Positions 41,770 through 53,560 of a DNA stretch of 64,000 nucleotides are shown here, piece by piece. How positions within the stretch are numbered: the stretch's first letter is position 1; every line of letters begins with the position of its first letter. The notes beneath the pieces were generated by a model that did no database searches, was not told the origin of the DNA, and saw only the letters and a list, made by a program, of their open reading frames with translations. This DNA is from Phytophthora sp. 'mugwort' (lineage: Eukaryota; Oomycota; Peronosporomycetes; Peronosporales; Peronosporaceae). Both the position numbers and the translations under genes were made by a program. Where the stretch lies: assembly GCA_033558025.1 (NCBI GenBank), contig JAUCEF010000007.1, positions 7,998,001 to 8,062,000 on the forward strand, written 5' to 3'.

Positions 41770-43347
41770 AGGGCTTACGCGTCGGTTGCGACCAACATGG
41801 TAGTCACTACCGGAAGAGCCGTCTTTCTTCTTCTTGCGACTTATCCGAACTTGTCTACCTTCGCTGTCAACGCGACTTGCTACTTTTAGTGCATGAAGAC
41901 GGTGTGCACAGGTCCCAAAACCAGAATAAAACTTGTATGGGCACCAATGGGCGCGCGGATCAACAGGGCATCCTATTAGGGATTGATATTCAGCATCCAT
42001 TCGAGCGTAGTTTGACCCCATTTGGGTTGATATAACAATGCCAATTCCGCTACGTTTCGGGCATTCACTTGAGCTCGATGACCTGCCCATGAGAGCACAT
42101 ACACGATCAATGGGTCACCGAGGGTTGTATCTAGAACGTTGCCATGGGCCCAAACTTGCAGCAAGTTTTCACAAGCCATACATTTAGATCGGCGAACCAT
42201 CGACGCCGACGGAATTATTGCGCTAAGAAACGGGCGTAGGTACGTTGAGGCATGGCAGCAGCATTCAGCTAGCTCTCGAAGAAGTGTCTCATCGTCAAAT
42301 GTCGCCTCAACGTGTAATTGTCATTCACCGCAGTCGCGCATGCATACATAGGAGCCCACCCAGAGCCGAGTGGATATCGTTCATAACGTAAAAAAACACA
42401 TTAAATCCTTGAACCGAGGGTTGTTGCCAAACACCGAAAGCAATGCATTGTGCTGTGCCTCATCGGCGTGTACCTTGCAAATTGTACAGACAATTGCTCA
42501 GTAATCCACGTGATATAATCGACATAGAGCTCATAATGCAGATTCGTAGATTTCTTGTATTTCTAATGACACAATGAAGAAAGCGATCAAGGGAAATCCA
42601 CCCGAGCGATCTGAAACACCGACAACTAACTATAACGGGATAATTAAGCCGATTTAGCTTGTACGTGGCATCAATGTGCAGATCACAGCTCCCGAGTGGC
42701 ATAAAAAGTCTTAACATCATAGAATTGGTCGATAAGCCCACAAGGAAGGGATGTTCATCGGATCCATCTTCGATCACTGGTAATCCATGTCCCGTGAGAA
42801 AATGAAGGGCTGTGACATCGGCGCGACTCCGTTGATTGCCCTTTCCCCAATTCACTTACTAATATTGGCAGCACAGTCGTGATTGTCAAGCTGAGTGCGT
42901 GCGTCGCTGCTGACGTGATTTTGGATACTAACTAGGTTAGGCAAGGCTTCAAGAGAAACTCCAAACTTACTGGAGAAACCGTGACGGATACGCATTGGTT
43001 TTAGAGGCTCCTCCGTGAGCTCACGATAAAAATTCTTCTGAACGCTTGTCAGCTTGAGCACCTGGTTGAAGTGCTCTCCGAATTCGTAGATAGGCGATAT
43101 CCCAGTCGAAAGGCACAAAAGCAGCTTTTCGCGCCATGAGCACGGTCCAGTTGTATCCGTCAAACAGTATCCTGAATTGGGGGTAGCAGTATATACCGGA
43201 TTTGTGGGGTTCGCCATCGTTGCAAATAGTGCACGTCGTGGGACCGCTATTATTTATCTGATGCGTCCTGAGGTTGTTTCGCGCCGTGTCTGCCTCCTCC
43301 TCAGCCAAGTTAACATCAATCGCCTTCCAAGCCCCTCGCTTCGGCAT
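41770..43347 (-). pseudogene. MULE transposase, minus-strand member of a head-to-head pair
   Basis: Starts MPKRGAWKAID at 43347. Parts: N-terminal zinc-binding-like region (TTCTICNDGEPH), a YLRIRRALQPGAQ segment, the core motif LHIDATYKLNRLNYPVIV at 42460-42855 with the first catalytic Asp, a DAEYQSLIGCPVDP part, and a C-terminal SWIM finger around 41890-41960 (WCPYKFYSGFGTCAHRLHAL). Several frame changes. Related to the plus-strand copy at 43.5 kb. Confidence 0.75.
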
Positions 43348-43535
43348 CTTCTGATGCCATACGCGGTTCCGTCGGTCTCTTTGTCCAGCCCGCCTTTTCA
43401 GCTCTGAGTAGCCACCCAATTTCAGTTGTTTTGGAGTGCCCAAAGCCGCATGATTGCCATTTAAATACTGTTGGCGCGAGCTTTAGTGACACTTTTTTCT
43501 ACATTCAGCCAACCCCTCACTGCAACTTCACCGAC

Positions 43536-45370
43536 ATGCCTCGCGCTAAAATCAACTGGGTTCTTCTAGCTGAGGACATCTCCGCGTATGACAGCGACAT
43601 GCTCGTAGAGTCGTCAAGGCCGACACTGTGAACTAGAGCGGACTTTCGCCGTGCTCGCTGTGTGCCGAGCCCACGCAACACAACATGAGGTCAAGATTGC
43701 GACTGTGCTAGTGCATCATACAAGGCTGTGGCGCCGTATGCGCGTTGTCCGTGAGGGGGGGGCTAGATGCAGATTTGCATCTTGTCCAACGTGGTAAATA
43801 TCTCGGAGGCTGCCATCATATGTCGCCGTTGCATCCATCTCAATCGAGGGCGACTGACGGAGGAAATGGAGGCATTTGGTCACGATATTCGCAACTACAA
43901 TCCCACGCCCATGAAAATTTTAAACGGAATCGTCAGACGCTTTCAGATGGGTGAGGCTGCGATGCCTTCGCTAGCGAAGGTGCAGAGCATTACCGCTGCA
44001 CTCATCTCGGTGGAACCGATTTCCACGACACACGTGAGCACTAAGGTCCGCGGGCATACTAGGAGGAGCTGTCCCATTCCTTCACTTTCACCTGGAAATC
44101 GAACGCCGATTGCGAAACCTTGGTTTGCGTGGTTCGGACTCCGACGCGTTTGTGGTGGGTTTGTCGTTGAAACAGCTTCTTCTACGACTAGATCGCGATC
44201 TGTCCACGCGCGTCCTGCACCTCGATGCTACGTACAAGCTGAGCCAAGTGAAGTACTCGGTCATAATAGTTGGAATATCAGACTGTATAAGTTCCTTCAA
44301 CCTGGTGTTTATCTTCATCCTGTCTCAACAGACGGGACATCACTTCGCTGAAGCTCTCGGGATGCTAAGGCGCACCTACCCAATGGTGCGAGCAAGCAGC
44401 TCGTCATCCGCTACGTCATGGCCGGCGCGGAAAAAGCCAACAAAACGGGGTGACTGCATGCTCAGAGTGGACAACGAGCTAGTCTGTTTGATGTGTTTTC
44501 CTGCCAAAAAAATATAAGCAAACAGCGGTATCTCAGTTAGGCTAGTTGTTCAAGTCTCGCGATGTTGCGGAAATGCACTACGCCACTTCGGTGGCTGAGT
44601 TCGAGTGCATCCAAATGTGTTGTTTGAAAGAGTGGCAAAACGGCCGCAGCTCTGCGCGTCCGCCAACTACTTATCCGCTATATGGTTCGGTCTCCGTTCG
44701 ATGCTGGTAGGCTTGCCACACACACCCTGGGTTCGCCGCCACCAGCAACCCCGTAAAATAATTAAATCGCGCCATCTAGCTCGATTACACTCTCCGCGCG
44801 CGCCTGAAAATGGGAACACTCATTGACCAGCTTCTTTAGTGCGTGCGCACAGAAGGAGTCCGAAGCAAGCCGTTCGCCACTATCGTTCAGCCATGTGCCG
44901 ACGTGCTCCACCGCGCACGGGAGATGATCAAACCAGGATCCATCCGCGAGGCTACTCCTGTGTAGCGTTTTATTGTTTTTTTTACACGGACAGCCACGGC
45001 ATCTGCTGCTGCCCATATTGTCTACCTCGCGTCAGCCCAATTGAACGCGTCTACGGCCCGCAGGATAAGCGGACAAAAGAAGCACTATATTTGAATATTC
45101 GTATTTCGGCGCATAAGGCTTGGATGGAGACCGCCGACATGCCAGAAACGGCTGGGAAGTCGATGTAGCTACCAAGACGTGGGGCAGCCGCTATTTGTGA
45201 AGGTCGGCTGCTGCATCCACCTTGTTCACGGCCCTTCAGTGCGCGTCAAGCTTGACCGCTTTGGATGAGCATGACTTGTATACCGAGGCCGCAACAAAGG
45301 ACGCCATCAGCGAGTGAAAAGCAAGTATCAGGGAGACCTGCCAGCAATGGCAGCGCACTACAATTATATG
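43536..45370 (+). pseudogene. MULE transposase, plus-strand member of the pair
   Basis: Starts MPRAKINWVLLAED at 43536, 188 bp from the start of the minus-strand copy and similar to it. It keeps MGEAAMPSLAKVQ, the core LHLDATYKLSQVKYSVIIVG (about 44215-44275), a PIERVYGPQDKRTKEALYLN part and a degraded SWIM finger (GCCIHLVHG, near 45210-45235). Multiple stops and shifts. Confidence 0.72.
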
Positions 45371-45558
45371 ACGGATAGCTAAAGAGTTTTAAATTACCTT
45401 TTTTTCGTGCATTCATACCTCAATGGTTGATGCGGTCGGCCCCCACCCGCCCACCTCCGACCGCCACCAAGCTTTAGTACGCACTAGATACACACGCCGC
45501 CGGACCATCCCGGAATTAAGTCCCACAACCGCAGCGTGCGGTTTGCGAAACTCAACGC

Positions 45559-46035
45559 ATGGCAGCGTGTGACCACTCGCTGTTCCTCTGCATGTCCTTC
45601 TCCCTCCCCTCCTTCTTCTGTAACATCCCTCGCCCTATACGTCGTTCGTATCTCCGTGCTGGAACATTACAGAGATGGCCCCCTCTCTATACACACATAA
45701 CGAGCATTCTGTTCCCTTTTCCAGTAATATCTTACCTCATACCCCGACAGAAGCACAATCTGGGAGGAGAGCGGCGAGCAGGCGGTGCGAAGAAGCTACC
45801 GAGCCACTTTGGGATCCCGAGATGGCCCGGCAGCGCTCTTCAGGGCCGCGAGACTGTCCTCGATGCGTACGAACGTGGTGGCGCTCGTGTGGGCAGGATT
45901 TCCAACTGGAAAAAAATATGTGACGGCGCAGATGATGTGGAGCACTTATACCAGGCTGGGTTGGCTCGTGACGGTGCGCTTGTTGATGTTCCACATCAAA
46001 TCTGGATGGAACTGGACGATGGTTGGCGGAAATAG
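45559..46035 (+). other. Unrecognised ORF
   Basis: 158 codons from ATG to TAG with a hydrophobic first 25 residues and a polar C-terminal half (LDAYERGGARVGRISNWKK). A MITE begins 4 bp past its stop, and an open frame continues on the far side, so a gene may have been interrupted here. No family recognised; a chance ORF is possible. Confidence 0.25.
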
Positions 46036-46038
46036 ATA

Positions 46039-46306
46039 CCTGCAAAGAAATTTTTGGGCAATATTATGACATACACTTGAAATTTGTAAAGACAGCTCAT
46101 CGCCCCATGCGTAGCACTACGACATGAAGGAGGGATGTCATCTTTGCTTCGCTGCGCTCGGCAAAGCGCAGGATCACAGCGACTGCGATACAAAGATTGT
46201 AAGTTCTGGCGAGTGTAAGGCTCGGCAGTGCTACACTTGGGGTGATAAGCTGTCTATACAAATTCCAAGTGTATGTCATAATATTGCCCAATATTTACTG
46301 TGCAGG
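46039..46306. mobile_element. 268-bp MITE with ~75-bp inverted repeats and TA duplication
   Basis: Long inverted ends start CCTGCAMAG and include TTGGGCAATATTATGACATA on both sides. TA flanks at 46037-46038 and 46307-46308 point to a Tc1/mariner-type source. No coding capacity. Confidence 0.88.
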
Positions 46307-46557
46307 TAGACTTTGCCGGTGTCTACTGGAGACTGGCTTCGTACATACTCTGCGAGAAGAACCACAGGCAGGCCAGAGTTGGACAGTGTACCCTCTATTC
46401 AACCCAGATGGTATTACTCTAAACCAACAACCAACACTCCTGCTCGGTGGAACTTAGTGGCTGCTTATTCCCCCCCCCTCACCCCAATTCGAAATTCGAG
46501 CCGCCTCACGCTGCAGAACACGCCCCGGAGGCAGAGTTTGCCGCCACCGGGACTGCT

Positions 46558-47437
46558 AAGATGCCGCATCAGCGCCCCGGGAGGCCGCGCCGTCACCCCT
46601 CTACGTCGACGACGGTTGTGGAAAACAGCGATAGTGAGGAATGCGCCTCCTTCTTCGCCAGTGATTAAAGTCAAGAGGACGACGAGATCAACACAGACTC
46701 AGAGCCCCCTCCACCTGCGAAACACGCACGTTGAAGAAACGTAAGGGTGGTCGGCACACTGCAAGCAAACACAAGAAACGACGAAGGGGAAGGTCTTTGC
46801 GGCGTTCGGCACGATCCTCGAGGCGATCTGCCTCTTCCGCGTCCTCGACTGATTCGGGGGAGGAAACCAACGACTCAGCTTCTATATCACCTGCGCCTGC
46901 TGACGACGAAGCGTACGTGGTTGTTGTGCGTGATGATGCCGTGTTCGTCCCCGAATTGGATGTGAAACAGTTTGCAGATTGGGATGAACTTGAGCGCTAC
47001 TTGGCGAGCTACAGCAAGAGGAAGTTTCAGGTAAGTGCTATCGTTCGTGAAATGCCACACTCTTGGGCTGTACTATATGTCAAGTTGGTTCTAGTTACGG
47101 TCGTTTAATTTTGTGCAGCTGTACTCTGTCCGCACAGCCACCCCCGTTCGCCAGGGAAATGAGCGAATCCGCAAGAGTCGAACGCCGGTCAAGGAGGTCC
47201 CGGAGGATATAACATTCTACAGCAAGACGTATGTGTGACATACACCACGGATCCCCAAGAACCGGTAGAGGTCGCGGCACGAGTGGAATGGGTCGCACAG
47301 GTGGGCACATACAACTGCGGGGTCTTCGTGATTATGTTCTTCTAGCTGCTCGTTCTGGATGTCGAGCCACATGGACTCAGCACGACACTATCAATGAAGT
47401 ACTTCCGCAACAGGTTCATCATTCACATCTTAAGATC
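46558..47437 (+). pseudogene. Deleted MULE-Ulp1 derivative: FAR1-like N-terminus joined to Ulp1 C-terminus
   Basis: MPHQRPGRPRRH begins a Ser/Arg-rich leader, then FADWDELERYLASYSKRKFQ, the FAR1-like domain start of oomycete MULEs. A GT-AG intron fits at about 47030-47117, after which LYSVRTATPV and EDITFYSKTYV continue the domain. At about 47290 the reading passes into VGTYNCGVFVIMFF and LSMKYFRNRFIIHIL, the C-terminal part of a C48 (Ulp1-like) cysteine protease including the catalytic Cys. The transposase core is missing. One in-frame stop follows the NCGVFV motif. Confidence 0.6.
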
Positions 47438-47439
47438 AA

Positions 47440-48760
47440 TGTAAGCCGGGTATTGGTTATTGTAGCGATTACATGCCTAAATTCGCTTCGACCTCTCAAG
47501 AATACCCGGGGAAGTCGCCGTAGCTAAATGTACAGCGAAGCTAGAGGACCTAGCGAAAATTGCCCTGTCTACCATCACTGCTGTTTGCGATGTGTTTTCG
47601 CCTCGCTCTATGCAAAAATGCATCGGCTATGACGTGAAACCTGACCGGCATAGGGTGAGGCTATCCAACATCTGGCTAGGTTATCCGCTAGAAAAAAACA
47701 CCAAACTGTACCAGACTGTGTACGAGCGTGACCTTACTACACAATTCGGCCTCTCAGAGTGTGTACGGAGTCTATAGTGCCAACTACCAATTCCAAAGGT
47801 GTTTTTGGTATTTTGTCGTGTCAGAGCACCCACAGCCTATAGTGGAAGCACTGCATTGTTCGGTGATTTACCGATTTTGTGGTGCTGACACAGATCTATG
47901 GTGAAGGTACAGCACTGCTTGGTAAAAGTAACGCGTTCTCGCAAAATACGCCATGGAAGAGGAGCACGCTAATCCTCCTGCAAACGCACACCATAGGACA
48001 AGATATTTCCTTTACCTTCTGTATGATTTTGGTTTCCTAAAAGATACGGAGTCAGTACATCAACATATGTATCACGCAGCTGCGCAATGAAAGAAATAGC
48101 TTCGGGTTCCGTTGTGCGGAAGCTAAATTTCAGATACTTCCCCAGGCACATACCGGCTATTACCTGTCATAAGGGCAACATTAAATGTCTCCGTGGTTAA
48201 GGCTTCTTCGCTTCTTCATTGCACATGGCACACGCAAATGCATCGTACTTGACCTTATACGGTAATATTCAGTGTCTGGTCGCACACCCACATATCGAAT
48301 CGCCGCCGTCCCAGAAGAAGCCCGAGGCGACCGGCTGCTGCTCGGCTTCCGCGTCGCACTGCCCCGTGTGCGTCTGACAGCTCGTCGGTGAGTATAATTG
48401 CTCGATGCTCCGTGACGTTAAGCTGCTCTGTTGTACCGCTGCTGCTAACTGTACGCTGTCGTCTTCTGCGTCTGATATGAATAGATGCGGTGCCTGACAG
48501 ATGCTCGACGCGCGGGCCGGCTGATGCTCGGCATCAAGCCGGACTGGACGGTGCGCTTCGGACATGACTGAGTTGTGTGTACTAGCTCTGCGATGTTTGC
48601 TAACGTAATTTATCGCTGATGCTATCGTGTTGTGCATCTAACTAGCAGTGCCACGGATGCGACCGGCTTCTGCTTGGCGTCCATGCCAAAATTGATTGAG
48701 TGCGCGCGGGGGCTTTTAGGTAACCTTGTTGGTGCTTTAGGCTACGCGTCGGGTTGATCT
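47440..48760. other. Stretch without recognised feature
   Basis: Contains a short open frame at 47592-47777 (plus) that may belong to the tail of the preceding element; otherwise only small overlapping frames in both strands without recognisable domains. The region 48250-48660 has long open antisense frames of biased composition but no family match. Confidence 0.4.
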
Positions 48761-49334
48761 AACGCTAAATGGCTGCTGTGCTGGTACAGGTAGATTGCCC
48801 GCTAGATACAAAAATGCTCAATGTATTGACCAGTTACTCTGAACTATCGTCGGAATTCTCTGTTGTTTCTCCTGCTGTCACGATATCGTCCTGCAAACGA
48901 ATACGTGTGCGTCTAGCAGAACGAGCTTGGATCGAAAGCGCGGCAAGTGAGGTAAGAAGTGCGCTAACCCCTCCTCACCTGTCATGTCAGCTTCGTTCTG
49001 TGCAGCCGGACGGGTATCGTTGAGCAAGCCGATATACTTGAACCCGCCAACCATAGTAACATGCGTGAGGCTTCCCCAGGCAGCACGTACCCATTCAGCT
49101 ATCTCAGACCGCGACGGCGCTTTAAGCTCGAATCCTTATTTCTCCTTTTTCGATGCGCTGCGGCGCCGACAGACAGGCTGACAGGCTTGGATATTGGCAT
49201 CAGAAGATGCATCGTCGGACTCATGGTAAGAAGGCAATTGTATGCTCACTTCTTGATCGTTGTTGCTCACAACTTCTGCTTCGCTGCTCGTAGTCTTGTA
49301 GCCTCGCCGCGTGAACTCGTCCGTTATGCTAGCG

Positions 49335-50560
49335 TCATGCCTTGACTGCTCGCGTGCTTGTTCCGTGCCACGCTCTGATTCTGCGGCGAACTCCGTTTGC
49401 AAACGACGCGCAGCTCCCACGTTCAAGATACCTTGTCCGGGACAAGCTGACGCTCAGCTTCCTGTCATCGGCCGACAGCCCGCCAAACCATAGCTGACGT
49501 GCAGCAGCACCACGACGCTCTTCATGGCCTCGGTTTGATTTATCCGTGCGTCGCGCAGCATCCACGTCTGCTGTTGCTGCTGCTGCAGCAGCTTGGCGCT
49601 GCTTCTCCAGCCGCTGCGCAGCGGTATCCAGATGATGTTTGGCAACTTGTGCTTGCATCTAATCTACCCACGCTCGTCGAACGCGTTCTTTCAGCGGCCT
49701 ATTCCAGGCTATGTCTGCCGGTTGGCAGATATAGGTGTAACGTGGTGGTACCTTCAGGAGAACAATCTTGATCGACGCTGCATACTGGACGACGTTCTCG
49801 GTCCAATCACCAGAGAAGTCATATCACAGTAGCAGGATTGGCTCGTTGCAGTTGATCCGCTCACTAAAGTGAAACCGCAAAAACTCAATAGAAAGCTCAG
49901 CGTTCCATCAGCCTTTCGCGTTGCCGAGAATTCGACACCCCGATGCTTTTTGCAGAGGGGCAATTGTCTTCCAGAGACTTTGACCAAAACCATTGCGGAA
50001 CTTGGTGTTCGCAACACTTCAGCTGTCTTCGTGGATGAACGTGTCATGAACACCAAGAAAGGAGGCAAATTGTTCCCATCTGAGTCGGCTAGCAACATAG
50101 CGGTAGCTCGCTCCTTATCTTTGCCGGTACATTTTACCCAAACAGTCCGAGCGTTGCGCTTATCAATTGTCTTCTGTGGCATATACTCAAAGCAGATAGC
50201 TAAATCAAAGCTAGTAAGATATAAGTTGACGCAATTAGTAAACCACTTCAAATAAAGCCATACCTGTTTGGTCTGCATTATATACCTGTGAAATGCCTTA
50301 TTCAACTATTGTTCTTCGGACCGTAGCTGTAAAAGCTTTGGCAACCTGCACAGCGTCGTCTGGTGTCGTTTTCTCCTGCCTCGTCCGAGCTCGGATCGAA
50401 ACCCTGTGGCGCCGGAAGAATGTTCAAGCCCAAGACGGCGAGGCTCGAAAGGATTCAGGGGTCAGCCCTTCCTCTTTAGCAATTTCTCGCTTTTTGGGTT
50501 AAAGTTCCTGACGACACAAGTATACTTTCTCGTCTAGATGAGTTAATTCACAAAACTATT
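49335..50560 (-). pseudogene. pogo-like transposase (DDE_1), with readable intron
   Basis: On the minus strand: a CENP-B-type HTH region (TFFRRHRVSIRARTRQEKTT, near 50340-50420), then VYNADQT, a 63-nt GT-AG intron, and AICFEYMPQKTIDKRNARTVW. Splicing restores NADQTAICFEYMPQKT, the first catalytic region. MLLADSDGNNLPPFLVFM follows, then in other frames a DDFSGHW region (second Asp) and YTYICQPADIAWNRPLK, then a Gln/Ala-rich tail (49335-49658). Frame changes near 49990 and 49750. Confidence 0.78.
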
Positions 50561-51116
50561 CGCTCTTCTGCCTCTGCAGAGAGCACAGTACCTTGACCCC
50601 GCTTACGGCGCTTGAGCACGCTTCCTTTGCCGCTAGAACACATACTAGGACGCACGCTCTCTTATCCATCTTTGAATGAGTTTTTCTTCCTCTTTGTTCT
50701 TTCCGAGTCGCACGATAGCTCACCAAACATTGTTTCTACAACTTCATTAAGACATGCACTAGTATCAGACAGCTCTACCGCACGCAACTTATCCGCATAT
50801 ATGTGCACGCCGTACGCGCGTAAAGCTTGCGCTTCCTTCCTTGGCTTCCTTGCCTGAGCCTGCCCATTTTGTGGGCAAACGATGGAATGATAATGTTGTG
50901 TGCGTTTGAACTGCGTCCATTTACATCCAGTCGATTATTTGCCCTTGAGTTGCTCCATCAGCAACTTAACCTGTGACCCTTATAACAATAAACAGTTGGA
51001 CTTTTCAAATTAGGTGAATCTTATTGGCTAATATAATTTGGAACTTATGACAAAACGGCTCTTATGACAGGTAAATGCCGGTATACAGGACCCCCCCACC
51101 CTTCGGCATCAGCATG

Positions 51117-51130
51117 CCCCCCCCCCCCCG
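51117..51130. repeat. Poly-C tract (14 C)
   Basis: Homopolymer with a second 7-C run at 51091-51097. Likely length-unstable in sequencing. Confidence 0.9.
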
Positions 51131-52643
51131 TCCGGAGATCGCGCTGTCAAGGCAGCAGTGAGCTGAGACGAAACGAGTCAATATCCGCTCGAAGAGTCGT
51201 GTGGCGCAAGAGGACGTAGCGCCATCTACTAGACGGATGCCGCCCGTGCGTGAAGCGGCGATACACGGTGGTAAGCGGCTCACCCCGTTCCAGCAGCGCG
51301 AACTGGGTAAGCTGTATGGGGATCGCGTACGTAAGCACGATGACAAGAGCACCTTACTGAACTTGGAGGGGCGTCTACACTTCCTGCGGCTTTCGACGAT
51401 GGAGAACGGCAGGAGAGCAAGCTGCTGAAGGTGTTGCAGAATGCTGGCAAGCGCCGTTCGAGCTCGGCCAACAGTGAAGAACTGAACGAGATGTTACAGC
51501 AATTAGACGATGGGTACCTTCGGATTTCGCGTAATGAGGGGGGTATTCCAAGCTGTGAAAATGACAATTGCGTCGGAGGAGACCTGTTTGAGAGGGAATC
51601 GCGTGCTGACGCGGACGACCCGGCACGAGGCCAAGCTAACAACGACGATACAGACATTGCACCAAACAATCACATAATGCAGAATGAAGCCGCAAGACTT
51701 GGACCATTCAGCGATGTAGCCAACACCGCACTCGCAGAGGTGCTTCAGCAACTTGACGAAGAAGATGAGCTGGAGTCTGATGCCAAGACTGAAGACCTGG
51801 ACTAGGTAGACGGTCCAGATTCAGACCTCGATTGAAAGAAGATTCTGTAGGTGACGAGCATCCAGCGTTGACGAATCTTGTGAAACTGAAGACATACCGA
51901 ACGTCGATCGAAACGGGCGAAGTAGCGAACCAAAAATAAAGACAACATATTCACCGGTGTCCAAAAGGTGCTGACGGCACCGCAGAGGCTGGGAGTTTCT
52001 TGAAGGGATTATCGACATACTGGTGGTCGTGGATAAATTTTTTGAAGTATTTGCCGAGTTCCAAGAGTCAATTTTGCAGCAGTTTGCTTGTCGCACGAGT
52101 ACGTCTGTCGTCGGAAGGATCCGGCAATAGCTGCGGCAGAAGAAGGCGAAGAAGCGGAATACTAAGTCGAAGGAAGAAGGCAGAACAGGCCGTGTGAATT
52201 CCGGTGGGACGCTGCTTCCTGAATCGTGGATCAAGTACATTCGTACGTTTTTGTGCACACATGGGATGCCGTACGGTCCGGAAGGCACTGGTGAACGAGA
52301 GCACACCAAAGTTCAAGCCACAGGCTGTACAGTTCGAGTGAACGCGCGTGCTAGACTACGGCCAAGCGGAGCAGGCTTCCACATTGTGATGAATTCGAGC
52401 GGAGCACACCATCACAAACTTACAGCGCACCAATGGTATAACTACGCTGAAACCGACGCATCGAAGACCATGAGATTCGGAGCCATGTTGCAGTGGTGAC
52501 AAAGGCTGGAGCAAAGCCAAAAGGAAACCTGGCATTTCTCCGCGGTAAAACAGGTTAGGTTGACTGTGTCTTAGCCGACTCTGCCTGGTATTTTTGATAA
52601 CCAATGGTGTTTCTGCTTGTGATTACATGTAGGAAAACTTACT

Positions 52644-53560
52644 GTGCTTTGGGATGTACACAACATGATCCAAGAGTCTAAGCAGAGCGATAGAGGCGGC
52701 CTGAACGACGCTGAACGCGCCTTGGTAGTGCTTGACGAGTTTGTTGAGGCAGCACCCGGCAATGAAGCGGAGATCGTTGTTCAGAGTGATTTTAATGTTG
52801 TGAGGGTAGTGACGTTTCAGTCGGCGAGGCAGAAACGGTTGTTTGCTGCTTTTCGAGAGGTTGTTATCGTTGACTCGACGCACGGCACGAACGCAAACCG
52901 CTAAAAGCTATTGAGCTTTGCTGTTCACGACGTCTTCGGCCGGGTATGAAGCTGAGAAGATGTTGCTACCAGAAATACACCGACTAATCATTACGTTTTG
53001 GTGTGTGTCCTGTATGCGTTCTGTGGGGCCAAATGTGCAGCATGCTCTCGTGGAGACAGAAGAGAAAGCTAACCTAGCTTTGGCTGTATCAGTTTAAGAA
53101 AAAAGCAACCCCGAGGCCCAATATCCGCGTTGTAATGACGGACAAGGCATTGCACGAGGAGATGTTTAATGAAGGCTGGCCGAACGCCAGACAGTTACTA
53201 TGCCGTTGGCATGTTGAAACGTGGCTCAGGAAACAATGTGGCCGCTAAGACGAGACTAGCAAAGCCAGAACGAAGCGTTTGAAGATCATTATGAAGGGCT
53301 TAGTGAACGCACGGTCACAGCAAGAGTACGACGACCTGAAGGAGGCTCTTCTCGCTACTGTGGACATTGATGACGCGAATCCTCTCTACACCAGTTTCAT
53401 GACTCACTGGGATCCGTACACCGACGAGTGGGTCATGTTCAAACGCGGAGGTGTTCCTCATTTGAAAAAAGAACAACACTAATAACTGGAGTCAAAGTGG
53501 GGCCGCGTGAAAGAATTGTTGACGAGAACTTCATGATTGCGAACTGATATCAATGATGAT
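52644..53560 (+). pseudogene. MULE DDE core of the MULE-Ulp1 element
   Basis: Contains VVRVVTFQSARQKRLFAAF, then VVIVDSTHGTNANR (first Asp), a LLSFAVHDVFGR stretch, IRVVMTDKALHEEMF (second Asp), ARQLLCRWHVETWLRKQ (conserved C/H region) and a SKWGRVKELLTRT helix near 53490-53530. These are the diagnostic blocks of FAR1/MULE transposases. Confidence 0.8.

Noticed and set aside
45559..46453. A single host gene split by the 268-bp MITE
   Set aside because: The stop codon before the MITE stays in place when the MITE is removed, and no domain is recognisable on either side, so a split gene cannot be shown.
48269..48637. 122-codon minus-strand ORF rich in Ala, Ser and Gln
   Set aside because: No domain or signal peptide, and other frames over the same bases are equally open; not enough to call a gene.
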